Position numbers and translations under genes: made by a program. The notes below the pieces were generated by a model. The model ran no database searches and had not been told where the DNA came from. It saw only the letters and a program-made list of their open reading frames with translations. A stretch of 64,000 nt of DNA from Batrachochytrium dendrobatidis JAM81 (lineage: Eukaryota > Chytridiomycota > Chytridiomycetes > Rhizophydiales), in the NCBI RefSeq assembly GCF_000203795.2, contig NW_006281113.1, positions 504,621 through 568,620 on the forward strand, read 5' to 3'. How positions within the stretch are numbered: the stretch's first letter is position 1; every line of letters starts with the position of its first letter. Positions 12,979-24,328 of this stretch are shown piece by piece.

Positions 12979-13330
12979 TGTATGGTCATGCCACATGTGC
13001 ACAAAGTGTAGATTCAACACTATAGTCTGATTGTGTGTCATATGATGGTTGTTGTATATCAAACACGCAATGCAGTCAATGTGTAGTAGCAACCAACCGA
13101 ACATGCAAGTCATTGATCATCAATGTGATATTGTGATTGCAACATGAACTGCATTGTATTGATTCAGTTGATTGATTAAATTACTGGACAATATGTAGTG
13201 ATGACTGACCGTGTCGAGTTGAATGGAAAACATCACCAAACCACATGTTTGAATCATGTCAACCACAACACATATTGATGATCATCCAACAACTGAATAT
13301 CAGCTCAGTTGCATATAGTTTTGTTTAAAC
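12979..13330 (+). repeat. Fragments of dispersed block B and cassette A
   Basis: 12990-13090 resembles part of the 750-bp block B (for example 43925-44010: GTAGATTCAACACTATAGTC). 13095-13330 resembles 41585-41800 of cassette A (ATTGATTCAGTTGATTGATT, GTTGAATGGAAAACATCACC). The two pieces abut here, upstream of a secreted-protein gene, so this is a rearranged copy of the same upstream DNA. Confidence 0.75.
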
Positions 13331-13570
13331 ATGCATTTGTTCATATTTGACACACTAACCCTTTTAGGGTGGATAAGGGTGTAGTACACAATAAGCTATA
13401 CGATACTCGAATGCATAGTCAAGCAACGGTCCAACCAATACTGCGGTTGTTATATAAATGGATATCCCTTCAAAGTCGGATATTAATGTCAAATCACCAT
13501 TAACCCTGGCAACACAAATCCCTAAAACGGTCATCCAATATGCTTTTAATATTATCCATCCAATAATGGA

Positions 13571-13579
13571 TATAAATAC
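13571..13579 (+). promoter_or_regulatory. TATA-like core promoter
   Basis: TATAAATAC, 65 bp before the ATG at 13636, is preceded by CATCCAATAATGGA and, further up, by ACGGTCATCCAATATGC. The same words precede the paralogues at 42115 and 49126 (minus). Confidence 0.65.
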
Positions 13580-13635
13580 AGTTCAAACCCCGACTTGTTG
13601 AATGACATTACAATCTGCTCAACCAAACCAATACA

Positions 13636-14301
13636 ATGAAACTCGCAGTCACAGTATTGGCATCAATCTTGTTTGCTTGCTCGGTTACTACAGCCAAACC
13701 AGTCAATCCCAGTGCAACTACAAGTGCTGAAGCTAGCACTTCAACCGTCATCCCAACTGCAACTGAAAGTACTAAATCTAAGCATCGGGTACTTTCTTAT
13801 GAAGGATCTGAATTTTCAGTTGATCTTAGTAAACTCTCAAAGGATGATGTGAAGTTGATCCAAGAATACCTACAAACGGATCAAGAATATGAAGAGATAA
13901 AGAAAGCGTGTGACTCGGCCAAATCTGAAGAGCTCAATCAAAAAGAATTGTTAAAACGCCTGGATGGAGAGAGTTACGAGCTGTCACTAAAATATTCGAA
14001 TAACGAGGATGATCCAGTGTATCAAGAAGAGAAAGAAATAATTAATCAGAAGTTTGATGAAGAGGACGAAATATTCTTCAGCCTTCAACAAAAGCGTCGG
14101 AAACTCGATAAAAATCTTTATCACGCTGGCTTGTTGCTTCATATAGCCAGAAAAGAACTTGCAGAGCTCCTGTTCCAAAATGGTCCAAGTACAGCATCAC
14201 TGGATTCTTACAGGATATCTCTGGAATTAGATCGCAATTTTGCTGAAAGTATCTACCAATCTTTTATTCTCCGACTAAACAAACAGTCGGGATCGGAGTA
14301 A
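13636..14301 (+). CDS. Small secreted protein, KLAVTVLAS family
   Basis: 221 residues. A signal peptide MKLAVTVLASILFACSVTTA leads into a Ser/Thr/Ala-rich segment (residues 21-55). A highly charged, Lys/Glu-rich, probably coiled-coil body follows (about 65-195), holding a segment around NLYHAGLLLHIARKEL shared with the copies at 42115 and 49126. The mature part has a single Cys (in KKACDSAKSEE). It ends at TAA 14299-14301, but the same frame then stays open for 76 codons of Ser/Lys-rich sequence (next entry). The gene carries its own copy of the family promoter and 3' flank. Function unknown; extracellular location inferred from the leader. Confidence 0.88.
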   Translation: MKLAVTVLASILFACSVTTAKPVNPSATTSAEASTSTVIPTATESTKSKHRVLSYEGSEFSVDLSKLSKDDVKLIQEYLQTDQEYEEIKKACDSAKSEELNQKELLKRLDGESYELSLKYSNNEDDPVYQEEKEIINQKFDEEDEIFFSLQQKRRKLDKNLYHAGLLLHIARKELAELLFQNGPSTASLDSYRISLELDRNFAESIYQSFILRLNKQSGSE

Positions 14302-14532
14302 GCCTCTACTAGTGGAACCCAGAACAAATCAAAACATCATAAAAGTCCATCATCATCAAGCAAAACGTCTACAGATCAACCCACTCAAACATCATCCAGT
14401 ACACAAAAAGCTTCCAAATCTTCCAAATCCCATTCTCGTTCTCGTTTATGGAAAACTTCCAAATCCAAGAATGAGCGCAAATCATTTTCGAGTCCACCCA
14501 GTTCTGAAGATTCAGATGAATCACCCGTTTGA
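14302..14532 (+). pseudogene. In-frame Ser/Lys-rich tail behind the TAA
   Basis: Read in the frame of the upstream gene, 76 sense codons follow the TAA before a TGA at 14530-14532. The translation is Ser/Thr/Lys-rich, with a basic RLWKTSKSKNERKSF segment and an acidic EDSDESP end. The gene at 1824 translates a related end (KWKSSKLVDRFKSFF) without any stop, so this stretch was once coding. Either the TAA is a shared nonsense mutation or it is read through; GAG-TAA-GCC is not a classic readthrough context. Confidence 0.6.
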
Positions 14533-14589
14533 TTTGATTGCTAATCTGAACTGGTTTCGACTGACTCGATTGTGTTTTTATTTGAATAA

Positions 14590-14880
14590 AATACGATATG
14601 ATACAATATGATTACCATTTGATATTTGATATTGGATATTGGATTTGCATGCATTGTATCTGATTATTGTACACAGTTCTGGTTGGCATGATATCATATT
14701 GTACATTGACATTTGTATTTCCAATATAATACAATACAGTTGATTGTATATTGCATAGTTGTACACATTGATGATGCTGACATGCATGTGTGTATTGTGT
14801 CGATATGATATTGCTTGTCAATATGACATGACATGCAATACCAACAATAGTCATGTGTGTTGATATCAGATCCGACCAAT
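14590..14880 (+). repeat. Shared 3' flank of secreted-protein genes
   Basis: The run from about 14600 (ATTACCATTTGATATT) to 14870 (CAATAGTCATGTGTG) aligns with 43100-43335 and, inverted, with 47915-48150. It follows the gene in all three cases. It carries no gene of its own; frames inside are short and overlapping. Confidence 0.8.
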
Positions 14881-15411
14881 TTGACTCGTTGATTGTGGTG
14901 TCAAATGGTTGCATCAATAGCCTGACTGATCACACACATCAGTCGCAGTATCAACTTTGTCGTGTATCAAGTATCACATGTTGAATATACAATGCCAACA
15001 ATATGGTCATTATGCACATGTTGATGTATGCAGTGATCGTATACTGGTCGATTGATGCAATATGATCACACACTAATGGAATGTGATAAGCATGGTATTT
15101 GCAGCAGTATACCACATTGCACTGTTGATATTGCACATCCAGTGTCGACATGATCATGCAGATATACAGTGATGAATTCAAACAATGCATACCATGACTG
15201 ATACACTTTGAATAAAAGATTCGAGTCATTATATGAATGACGTAATCAATTGAGTTGAGTTGACACTCGATTGAACAATACAAATGAACACATGACAAAT
15301 GTTTAAACACTATTCAAAGTGTGTGAATTTGAATACACAATATTAAATTTTGGATTTAAAGTCGGATTTTTTCATTACATTTATTTTTATTCTTTTCTTT
15401 TACAAACTACA
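14881..15411. other. Intergenic, repeat scraps
   Basis: Contains a scrap of block B near 15120-15150 (TGATATTGCACATCCAGT, compare 47635-47650). Otherwise AT-rich and without a supported gene up to the start of the Crinkler-like pseudogene. Confidence 0.5.
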
Positions 15412-17870
15412 ATGGAAAACATACCATTTTACATTCAATACCTCAACAACCAACCGGTGGAAATAGAAACCCACTTCAATGGTGAACTAGAAAGAAAAAG
15501 GCCATTTGACAGTGTTTCGAAACTAACTACAGCTTACAAGACTGCTACCACTCCCCTCCTTGACACTATTCCTGTTGATGAACTCCATCCATTATGTGGT
15601 GGATGGAGTGGAGACCAACTACAACTCCTGGGACCCCATTGCTGCTCTTGGAACAAATGGGACTGTTGGGTCCAATCCACTCATCATCAAGTCCAGCAGT
15701 CGTATGGCTGGTCAAACTCAAGGTATTGTACTTTTATGAAATTAACCATATTATGGATAGTCAAACTCATTATTGTATTTTCATCAACAATAGACACTGC
15801 CATGGATGTCGATTATTCTCTAGAGGTCGTTTACAAAAATCTTCATCAACTGATAAGCTTGGATGAAAACAAAACTGTTTTCTCCACTCAAGACTCGATG
15901 GACATTGCTTTGGACCAATGCATTCTAAACCTTGATGTCCAAGGTATTAATGGAGTTCCCAATTTCCTGTACTCGGAAAAGATATATTCCGACGAAAAGG
16001 AAATTGGGATCGAAATGCCGGTCGACAGGCTGTGCAAGGTCAAAGGCAGAAGCATTGCCATGATCGGTGTCAGTGGATGCGGAAAGACAAGAATCTGCTA
16101 CGATCTATGTCGACGTAGTTGGGGACTGTATTTCGACTGCTCGATTGATTCTGATTTCACTGCGATGATTGAGAAGTTGGCACAGTTGGCACCTGCCAAA
16201 AAGACGGACAAGAATCAATCAGTCTTTGAATACCACTCTAAAAGACTGATCCAGTGTTTGATTTCTGCTCGTGTTTTTGTTTTGAAAACACTCCATGAAA
16301 CAAATCCCGATCTCAAGCCTTTTACATGGCTATGCATTCAAAAAAGTAGACGAACTGGTGGGCTTTTTTGTAGAGTATTCGACCATCTATCTAAGCTTCC
16401 TTGGTCTGCGTTTGGTAACGTCTATCAACAGTTGAAATCATGGTTCCTAAAAGACGGTTGTGTTATATTTGACGAATCGCAGCATATGCTAAGTCTTTTA
16501 AAGTCGGACTATCGTTCAACAACAATCCATCAACACTGCTGGACAATTTGATTTTCCTCGGTCGCTGTTTTCGTTTTTGACCAGGACTATTATCCAAGAT
16601 GGCTTCAAGAATATATGGTGCGGAACACAAATGCGAATCTGCACCATGGACTTGATATACTCTGCTGCTGGACTCAAACCAGATAATATATTGATATTCA
16701 CCGACTTCAACTACTTGAAACCATCTGATATTTTCAAACTACTATCGATGTGTCAAAGAATATTGACCTTCAAGAAATCTCACAGTCTCTTCAAGGTCGT
16801 CCAAGACTTTTTGTTTCATTTTTACACAAACTGATTGATTCGACTGACATCAATGATTGTTATTGCGGCTATATACAGGAAATGACGACAAAATCTGGCA
16901 TGTATTCGCCCCATTCATCATTTTACTGTTTCTGGGAGGACCGAATTGACCGGGTTATCGAATCCATTGAAAAGGCTAACTCTTGTCCCGTTAAAATCAA
17001 ATCGGTATCGGAGATACTTGTCAAATTGTGTATTTCGTTTTTGTTTGGTGATGGCTCGAGTATGTCGTATTCGCCAGAGCTTGATTTGGTTCAAACAGGT
17101 CTTGTAATGGTTTCAAAAGTGATTGACGGATGGCACGCTAGAATGACAGAACCCATTGTTCTTACTGCAGGATTAAACTATTTGGCAGACCAAGAGACTC
17201 CAGTATTAATGGACTACTTTGCCAATCAGCTGTTTTCACCTGTAGGAGTACCAAGCTTGTCACGTTCAGAATGGGGACATATGATGGAGTATGTAATTGC
17301 TCTCCGATTCATACAAGGCTGGTGGTTACAACCTGAGCTGAGAAAATATCTACCTCGATGGGCTATAGATTTGAATATCAAAAAACCTACTGGGATGGTT
17401 GATTGTCGCACCAATGAATCGAATGTCAATAGGTTTTTACAACAGCTTGATGAAGCCGACTTTCCGCATATTGTTTTTCCACCGGCCAATGCTGGACCTG
17501 ATTTGCGATACTCGGTTTTCAGCTGCAATATCAAAACGACATCAACGCAAAACTCCGATTCAGCAATGTACGTTGGCGTTAATGAATGCAGGAAGAATAT
17601 TGAAACAATGGATCCTAAAAATTGGTACAAGTCGCAGATCCCAGTCCAAGATCAATGCAGAGTGAAAATCAATGGGTTACGATTTATTCATATGCGATTT
17701 GAATTGCCATATACAGCGCCATCAATGAAATCTGGTTTCAAAAGTGGTGAGGACGGAGACAATTACATAATATGTGTCGATCTGGATTCTGATTTTGCGA
17801 CTCATTTTTTGGTGATTCTTTTGTGGACCAGTACAAACGGTTTATCAAATCTCAGTTACCGAATAAATAA
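15412..17870 (+). pseudogene. Crinkler-like (CRN) P-loop NTPase gene, broken by several frameshifts
   Basis: The frame opens at ATG 15412 with a short N-terminal domain. A GT-AG intron fits at 15723-15793. The second exon has a Walker A motif GVSGCGKT (near 16065) and a Walker B-like VIFDESQH (near 16468), followed by a region with WCGTQMRI and LIYSAAG and a long C-terminal domain. This order (short header, P-loop NTPase, variable C-terminus) matches the Crinkler-like proteins that are expanded in Batrachochytrium. The frame is lost at about 15590, 16517, 16575, 16750 and 17805, two of them at T-runs. The last piece would end at TAA 17868-17870. Likely a pseudogene; sequencing error at homopolymers could explain some but probably not all breaks. 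Family assignment is from memory. Confidence 0.65.
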
Positions 17871-18519
17871 AATGTGCATTGGCTTACATTATTGTCATTT
17901 AAAACATAATATTGTGAATTTAGGACATGAATTTGTCAATGATTGTCAACTTCATGTATACATATTGATGTGGAGTGAACCAGCAACATGCAGTATTGCT
18001 GTGTGAACAAGGTGTATATCCTGATTGAACTACCAACAATGGCTATTGTACACATAGTCACTCAATATCCTGCCAATTGTGATTGTGATTGTATTCCACA
18101 TCCAATTCTAGATTGTAATCAGTCACAATTGCTGTGTTTGATCAAGTAATGGTTTGCATTGATCATGATACCATACATCACGATATTGCCAGATCACTGC
18201 ACACAAGCCATGATCAATACAAATGCATTACTGATTGACATTGATTGACACCATAAATGCAGTCAGACAGCACAATACTGTTGGGATTGAGAGTTCTAGT
18301 GTTTCAAGCATAGTGCTGACACCATTGTGGCAACCATTATCATTAGTGTAAAAGCTATATGATGTAAAACGACATACACCATATCAACTATAATATGATC
18401 AATGATATATTTTATCGCATAAATAACCAGTTTTGTTACTATATATATTCAGTCCATAATTTGTATGTCATTATTAACAGCAATGACTTACATTTAAACT
18501 TTACCATTTTCACACTTAG
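17871..18519. other. Intergenic, nothing recognised
   Basis: AT-rich DNA rich in TTGATTG and CAATTG words; no gene, RNA gene or repeat partner was identified. Confidence 0.5.
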
Positions 18520-18846
18520 ATGCCCAAACTTGCAAAGCAGACCGAGCTGAAAAAGGCTCGTGGGTCTGTCAAGCGGGTCAAGCCGGAGCAGGTCTCCAAG
18601 TTGGTCAAGCAGACCAAGCCAAAAAATACTTGGTCTGCTAAAGTAGCACCAACCTTGCAAGACGTTGCAAAGTTGGAGTTACTTAACCAACAGCGAGACC
18701 TGCGAGCGGCGCGGCGGCGCAACACGAGCAGTGCTCCTGTCATTGATACTTGTATCAAGGAGCGATCTTCCAAAAACGGAAGATCAACTGCGAGGTTGAC
18801 GCAGATCAACCCCATCCTTCGCGAAATCCAAAGCGGAGATGGGTGA
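18520..18846 (+). CDS. Small basic hypothetical protein, 108 residues
   Basis: An ATG-started frame of 108 codons with a very basic product (MPKLAKQTELKKARG at the start, RAARRRN in the middle). It has no signal peptide, membrane segment or motif I recognise. Its base composition is distinctly GC-richer than its neighbours (for example GAGCGGCGCGGCGGCGC near 18703), which may mean transferred or repeat-derived DNA. The long minus-strand frame over the same stretch (18516-18815) lacks features. It may be a fragment of a mobile element. Coding status unproven. Confidence 0.4.
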   Translation: MPKLAKQTELKKARGSVKRVKPEQVSKLVKQTKPKNTWSAKVAPTLQDVAKLELLNQQRDLRAARRRNTSSAPVIDTCIKERSSKNGRSTARLTQINPILREIQSGDG

Positions 18847-18894
18847 TCTAAACTTTGAACTTGAAGCTTTTGGAAGGAAGCTTCAATTCCACCT

Positions 18895-19030
18895 CCACCA
18901 CTATATACCCTTCCATTATACCCTATTGATACCCAACTAATACCTGTTAAAAATACCCACTAATACCTTTTAAATATCTTTTAAAAATACCCTATTCCAA
19001 TACCCACTAATACCTTTTAAACAAAACCAT
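18895..19030. repeat. Degenerate tandem repeat rich in AATACCC
   Basis: Repeated words ATACCCACTAATACCTTTTA and ATACCC(T/A)AT occur five or more times with variable spacing. It follows the small basic ORF directly and may be its 3' region or the end of a repeat element. Confidence 0.7.
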
Positions 19031-19425
19031 TAAATTGTTTTATAAAATCACTTTGAATTTAAAAAAGCTTGGTTTAAACACTCATTTGCCACATGGTGTT
19101 TAGTTTCCATTTTGTTGATTCTACCGTCGTGTTTCCACAACTTTAGACTGTTTGTGGTTCAATCTTGTTGTATCTGCATGTCTATTGGATTGTGTTGATG
19201 AATGTGTAGATTTCAAATTTACTTTGGTTATAGTGTATTGTTTAGAGTAGTTTAGTACATTGATGTGATATTTTCCGCACATTCATGTTGGGTTGCATCT
19301 GGATGGTTAGTCAATTCAATGCATTAGAGCATCTCAAAATACACAATAGTATGCATGCAAGCCATCAACCAATGCAAATGTATTTATTACAAATATGGTG
19401 CATCAAACACAAATTCAAGTAGACT
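19031..19425. other. Intergenic, nothing recognised
   Basis: AT-rich DNA without a supported feature, between the AATACCC repeat and the end of the folate-synthase pseudogene. Confidence 0.45.
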
Positions 19426-20008
19426 CTAAAACGTCATGTGTAGAGTGCGGTACACTTCAGATACCAAATCAAGTGAACCACAAATAGCAACAATGCAATC
19501 GGTGTTACTAGATGTGATAACGTTCCACGCATCTGCAAAACTGTCAAAGCATTGTGATGGCGTATCGCCTTGAATCAGTGTATTGGCCACATGTGCAATA
19601 ATACGAGTATCCTTTGAATGAATCCAAAGCATATCAAGTGGTTGTGCAAATGGAACGACAAACACGATTTTGGGTTGAACAAGGCATGAAAGTAAATTAT
19701 GGATATCTATTCCATTAGTAAATTCAACAATCCAGTAAACATGTGCAAGTAACGCTATTGCATTTTGTTGATGGTTGACCTAGTCTGCACGAACTACAGC
19801 AACCAATGGGTTGTGTGCACCATCAAGCAAAATACGCCGATTTGTAGGTGGATCTGAAATAGGTAGATCTAGATGCTGAATTCATTACATTCTACCAGGA
19901 CATGTTACAGAATCAACCCCATTGATTGTATCAAATACATATTTCAGACAGCAATCCAACATTTTTAAAACACCCATTGAACTGTAATGTATCATGTGGT
20001 GGTACCAA
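19426..20008 (-). pseudogene. Dihydrofolate/folylpolyglutamate synthase fragment (FolC/FOL3-type)
   Basis: On the minus strand, one nearly continuous frame holds the family signature LLDGAHNP (codons within 19803-19830). Downstream are a YWIVEFTNG segment and VFVVPFAQPLDMLWIHSKD, matching the C-terminal half of FolC-type Mur ligases, which add glutamate to folates. The N-terminal ATP-binding half is absent. The frame is interrupted by TAA-TGA at 19882-19887 and by TAG at 19780-19782. The last open part ends at 19426. It is therefore a truncated dead copy; a working gene should exist elsewhere, since folate glutamylation is essential in most fungi. Confidence 0.75.
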
Positions 20009-20779
20009 TACATATCTTGGTATGCTCAACCCAACAGACATAGCAAGTGTTGTTTAACTCGACAGTCATTCAGTATTATCACACATGAAACCTGTTGGCC
20101 AGCCATTAGACCATCACGTTGGGTTGATGTTGTGCTCTCATGTGTATCGATCGGTTGATTTTAAACAGCTTTGAATAGTTTCTAAACTTTGAATATAATT
20201 TGTATTGTCGTCAGATATAATTCGCACTATTCACGCAAAACGAAACATTTTTAATTATTATTTTGCTTTGGATGATCAATAGTTAGTTATTTGCAGTGTT
20301 CTATACTACACATCAACTTTATCAATATACATTGTTAATCCTTCAATAAACACAACGTTTGTCGTATGATGTACACAATCAAACCATCGGTTTGAACTGG
20401 AGTAATCTCATCATTTGACATGGCCATACATTGTACAATGACCAAATTGATGCATTGCAATCCAAATATTGGTTTGATTGTTGCCAAATCTATACAAACT
20501 TTGTATTTTAATCGGATACATTCGCGCTCCAGTTCAACATATTTTAGGGATGCAACTCTACATGCCAATCACCAAACAGTATCAATCAACTAAACAGTGT
20601 ATATGGCACAATGCCAACCAATAAACTGACGCCAATCATTTCATGAGACTGGCTGTTTGTTATACACACACTCTTATTTAGTGTTGCATTTTATGTGAAT
20701 ACGACTGTAATACGACACATCTAATCCAACTAAATTATCATACATTGCACTTGGATTTCCAATCAATTTATTACGACTT
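20009..20779. other. Intergenic with a short repeat shared with 26515-26595
   Basis: 20635-20730 (CATGAGACTGGCTGTTT, CATTTTATGTGAATACGACTG) resembles 26527-26595 inside an intron of the TIP30-like gene, and the TGAATACG word also ends block B copies near 44080. Otherwise no feature was identified before the ABC transporter stop. Confidence 0.55.
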
Positions 20780-23700
20780 TTAATGATGATGACCATGGCG
20801 ACTACCTGTAGCAGGTTGATCAACACGCACTTGATTCTGTGCAGTCAATTCTTGTTGGGTTGTATTTGGAGTTTTAGATTCCTCAATTTCTCTTGTCCAC
20901 ATTCCATAATACGTTCCCACACCGTTCTCGACTGACACGATTGAATCCACACTATGCTTCAAGGTTTCACCAACATGAATCAATTCTTCATGTGTACCAC
21001 GTTCAACCACTTGCCCATTTTTGATCACCAGAATCTGATCTGCGTCTACAATGGTGCTAAGTCGATGTGCAACGACTAACATTGTCATTTTTCCTTGTGA
21101 TCGAAGAAGATGTAACGATTCTTGAACCTGTCTTTCAGTTTGGTTGTCTAGTGCCGAAGTGGCTTCATCCAGTAGCATAATGCATGGGTGTTTAAGCATC
21201 GTACGAGCAATGGCCACACGTTGTTTTTCTCCACCACTGAGTCGCAAACCTCGTTCACCGACCTTGGTGTCATACCCTAATTGAATTTAAATCGTTGGCA
21301 ATCGGTATTTTAAAAATCAATTCAAAATTGTATACCTTTGGGAAAAGACAAGATGCGATCGTGAATTTGAGCGGCTTTGGCGGCTGCAAACACCTCTTCA
21401 TCTGTCGCATCAATTTTTCCATATCGAATATTGTACAAAATCGTGTCATTAAAGAGCACCGTATCCTACACAATAAACGTGAGCAAAAAAGCATGGTCTG
21501 GTTGACTACACCATTTCAATCTATCAATACCTGAGGAACAACACCGATTTGCTGACGAAGTGAGACTTGAGTGACATGGCGAATATCTTGACCATCAATG
21601 CAGATAGATCCTTGTTTTACATCATCGAATCTAAACAACAGCTGTGTCATTGATGTGAGTCAAGGATTTGATGTACGGATGTACAACTGGTATTAGCCAT
21701 GTTGAAACTTACGCGAAGAACGGTGCTCTTTCCACCTCCAGAAGGACCAACAAGAGCAACAGTTTTTCCAAATGGAACGGAAAACGACACATTGTTAAGA
21801 ATTGGAGTATCTGCAGTGTATGCATACGAGACGTTTTCTAACATTACATTGGTCATTTAGTAGAATGTTTAAACCCAAACCAAAGTTGAATACAAAACAC
21901 GTACTGAATTCAACAGCACCTCCATGTGAAACATCCAACACAGTAGCATTAGCAGAGTCTTCGACAGCCTGATCAATATCAAACAATTCGAGCATTTTTT
22001 CCATATCGATAAAGTTTTGCTGAATGACACGGTAGTAGGTTCCAAACCAGTTCAAGGGTTGATAGAGTTGAAGCAGGTATGCAATGAATGCAACAAAATC
22101 ACCTACACTCAATGCACCATCAACCACTCTGCCAGCACAGACCATCAAGCCAGCAAACAAACCCAAAGTAATGACGATATTTTGTGCAGTGTTGAGTAGA
22201 TTGAGACTGGCATTGGATCTCCAGTCTGCATTTTGATACATTCTGATTGCTTGATCGTATTCATTGACTTCCCATGCTTCGTTGCCAAAGTATTTGACGG
22301 TTTCAAAGTTGAGAAGAGAGTCGACAGCGCGAGCACGCGATGCACCATCCAAATCATTCATTTCACGACGAAACTGAGTTCGCCATTCTGTGATCCAGAT
22401 GGTGACAGCAATATACAGTACCATGGTTACCAAGACAATGATGGCAATAGACATTTCAAATGTAAAAGCAAAGTAAATAACAGCAAGACCGATATCGACA
22501 AAGACAGGGAAAATGTTGAAAATGATGTAAGAGAGAAGTGAGCTGATTGAGGTTGTGCCACGATCTACGACTCGTAAAAGATCGCCAGTTTTTCGAGAAA
22601 TGTGAAATTGTAAGGATAAAGAGTGAAGATGAGCAAGCATCTTTACACTTGTTTGACGGGATGTAGATTGCCCAACAGGAATCCATAAAAGTGATTGAAG
22701 GGACATTAACAGACCCACGTTTCCTTGTAAAAATCTGAAAAATGTATAAAGCAGAACCAGTCCCCATGCAAAGTATGGATGATCAGAGACTTGGTTTGCA
22801 AGACCATCAGGGATAAAGTTGTGAGATTCTGTTGAAAGAGTAAGTGCATTGACCAAACGCTTGTAGGTTTCGGGAACAAGGATATTAACAACACGACCAA
22901 GAATAAGCAGAGTAAAGCAAACCACAACTAAAAAGCGCAAGTAAGTTTCTTGTGGCCAAAGAAAAGGAAACAGTTTACGTAGTCGACCAATGAGTTCAAA
23001 CCATCCACGTTGTTTAGGCAGTTGAGTAGAGTGAACGACAGGTTCCAGTTTAGGCTGTCTGTAAACAAGTGCGATTCCCAACAACAAGGCGACAAGTAAA
23101 AGACGACCAATAAATATGCACAAAGTAGCAACATCAATACCATGGTTGAGGGGAGAGTCTAAATATTTAATAAGTGAATTAGATTTGAATTCACTTGGTA
23201 ATCAGAATGGTATTGTACGCGAACAAGACACAACTCACCGCTAGAAGGTGCAATGAGAAAAGCGACCCAGTTGTAAGCACGAACAAGTTCCAATCCAAAG
23301 GCAATAGCCCAAAAATGAATTAAAAACGCAGGCGATAGATTTGCACAAGAGATTCCAGCGGACTCGGAACGAGATTCGAGAGATCTGTAATCACACGTAG
23401 AAGCAAAGAACAAGGAAACAGTAGCGATTAACCAAGAAAAAGCCAACAAGACATCAGCGAGAGTGCGAGCAGATTTGTGATTTGAAATGACGGAGATGGA
23501 GTCAGGGTGAGTGATTGCATAAAAATCGATCAACATATCAGCAATGACGAATAAAAAGACGATAAGAACAAGAGCTCTAGTGATGGGCCAGAGGGTTAAT
23601 GACTGATATTTATGGATTGCGACCATTTGAATTATGAAATTGAATGAGATTAACAGTTGTCATGTAATGTTTGAGTTTAAACCAAAAGATTAAAGACGAT

Positions 23701-24056
23701 TAGAAAACCATCAAAACATGAACATCAAGGGTTAATAATACCTGAACAGAAGGTCTGATATTTGAAGACAGTAAAGGGTCTTGTTCAGAGAGACCAAGTT
23801 GATTAGCAGTAGTAATCATATCATCCGAATGAGCAGTATTATGAAGAGTAGAATGTTCATCATGAATTGATGATTCATGATGATCAATGTCTGTAACAGT
23901 CTTGACAGCCTTGAGTAACTTGATAATCCAAATAGAAACAAAGATGGCAATAAAGCATAACAGTAAACTAGAAACAACTAAATCCAACATACAAGGAGAG
24001 AATCTCCATGCATGCAAGAATGGACCAGAACAAAAGGCTCGCTTATCGCTTGTCAT
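20780..24056 (-). CDS. ABC half-transporter, HMT1/ABCB6 type
   Basis: Seven exons on the minus strand (23742-24056, 23239-23602, 21905-23158, 21713-21837, 21531-21641, 21336-21465, 20780-21276) join in phase into 931 residues. The N-terminal about 330 residues hold extra membrane helices (TMD0-like), then a six-helix exporter domain (about 330-630). The nucleotide-binding domain has Walker [10 protein letters not shown] (675-683), the Q-loop VVPQ (720-723), signature LSGGEKQR (779-786), Walker B IMLLDE (799-804) and the H-loop His837. Layout and exporter sequence match fungal HMT1 and animal ABCB6/ABCB7 half-transporters, which sit in vacuolar or mitochondrial membranes and move metal-thiol or related conjugates. 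The end is His-rich (HGHHH). It should work as a dimer. Substrate is inferred from family only. Confidence 0.9.
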
Positions 24057-24156
24057 TCAAATTCAAATTCAACTCGAATAAACTGTCAATCTTGTAACTA
24101 AAATTATAATTTAAAAACTTGACAGTTGAACGTAATAATCTAAAAACGTATTCAAA

Positions 24157-24255
24157 CTATTGATTACAACTATTGATTCCAACTATTGATTACAACTATC
24201 AATTCCATCTTCAATTCCAACTATCAATTCCATCTTCAATTCCATCTTCAATTAT
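24157..24255. repeat. Imperfect tandem repeat in a divergent promoter
   Basis: Alternating words AACTATTGATTACAACTATT and CCATCTTCAATTCCAACTAT repeat across about 100 bp, between the ATGs of two divergent genes (ABC transporter, minus; SCAMP, plus; 272 bp apart). It may affect spacing of a shared promoter. Confidence 0.8.
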
Positions 24256-24328
24256 CGTATAGAATTATAATTTAAAACTTTTTAATTCTAGAAATCAACT
24301 TGACGTGAATACAATTAATTCTTGGATT

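Noticed and set aside
14312..14611. The separate ORF starting MEPRTNQN after each secreted gene (also 42800 and 48441 minus).
   Set aside because: It is an out-of-frame reading of the Ser/Lys-rich tail and begins at a non-ATG codon; the frame continuing the upstream gene is the one related to the translated end of the gene at 1824.
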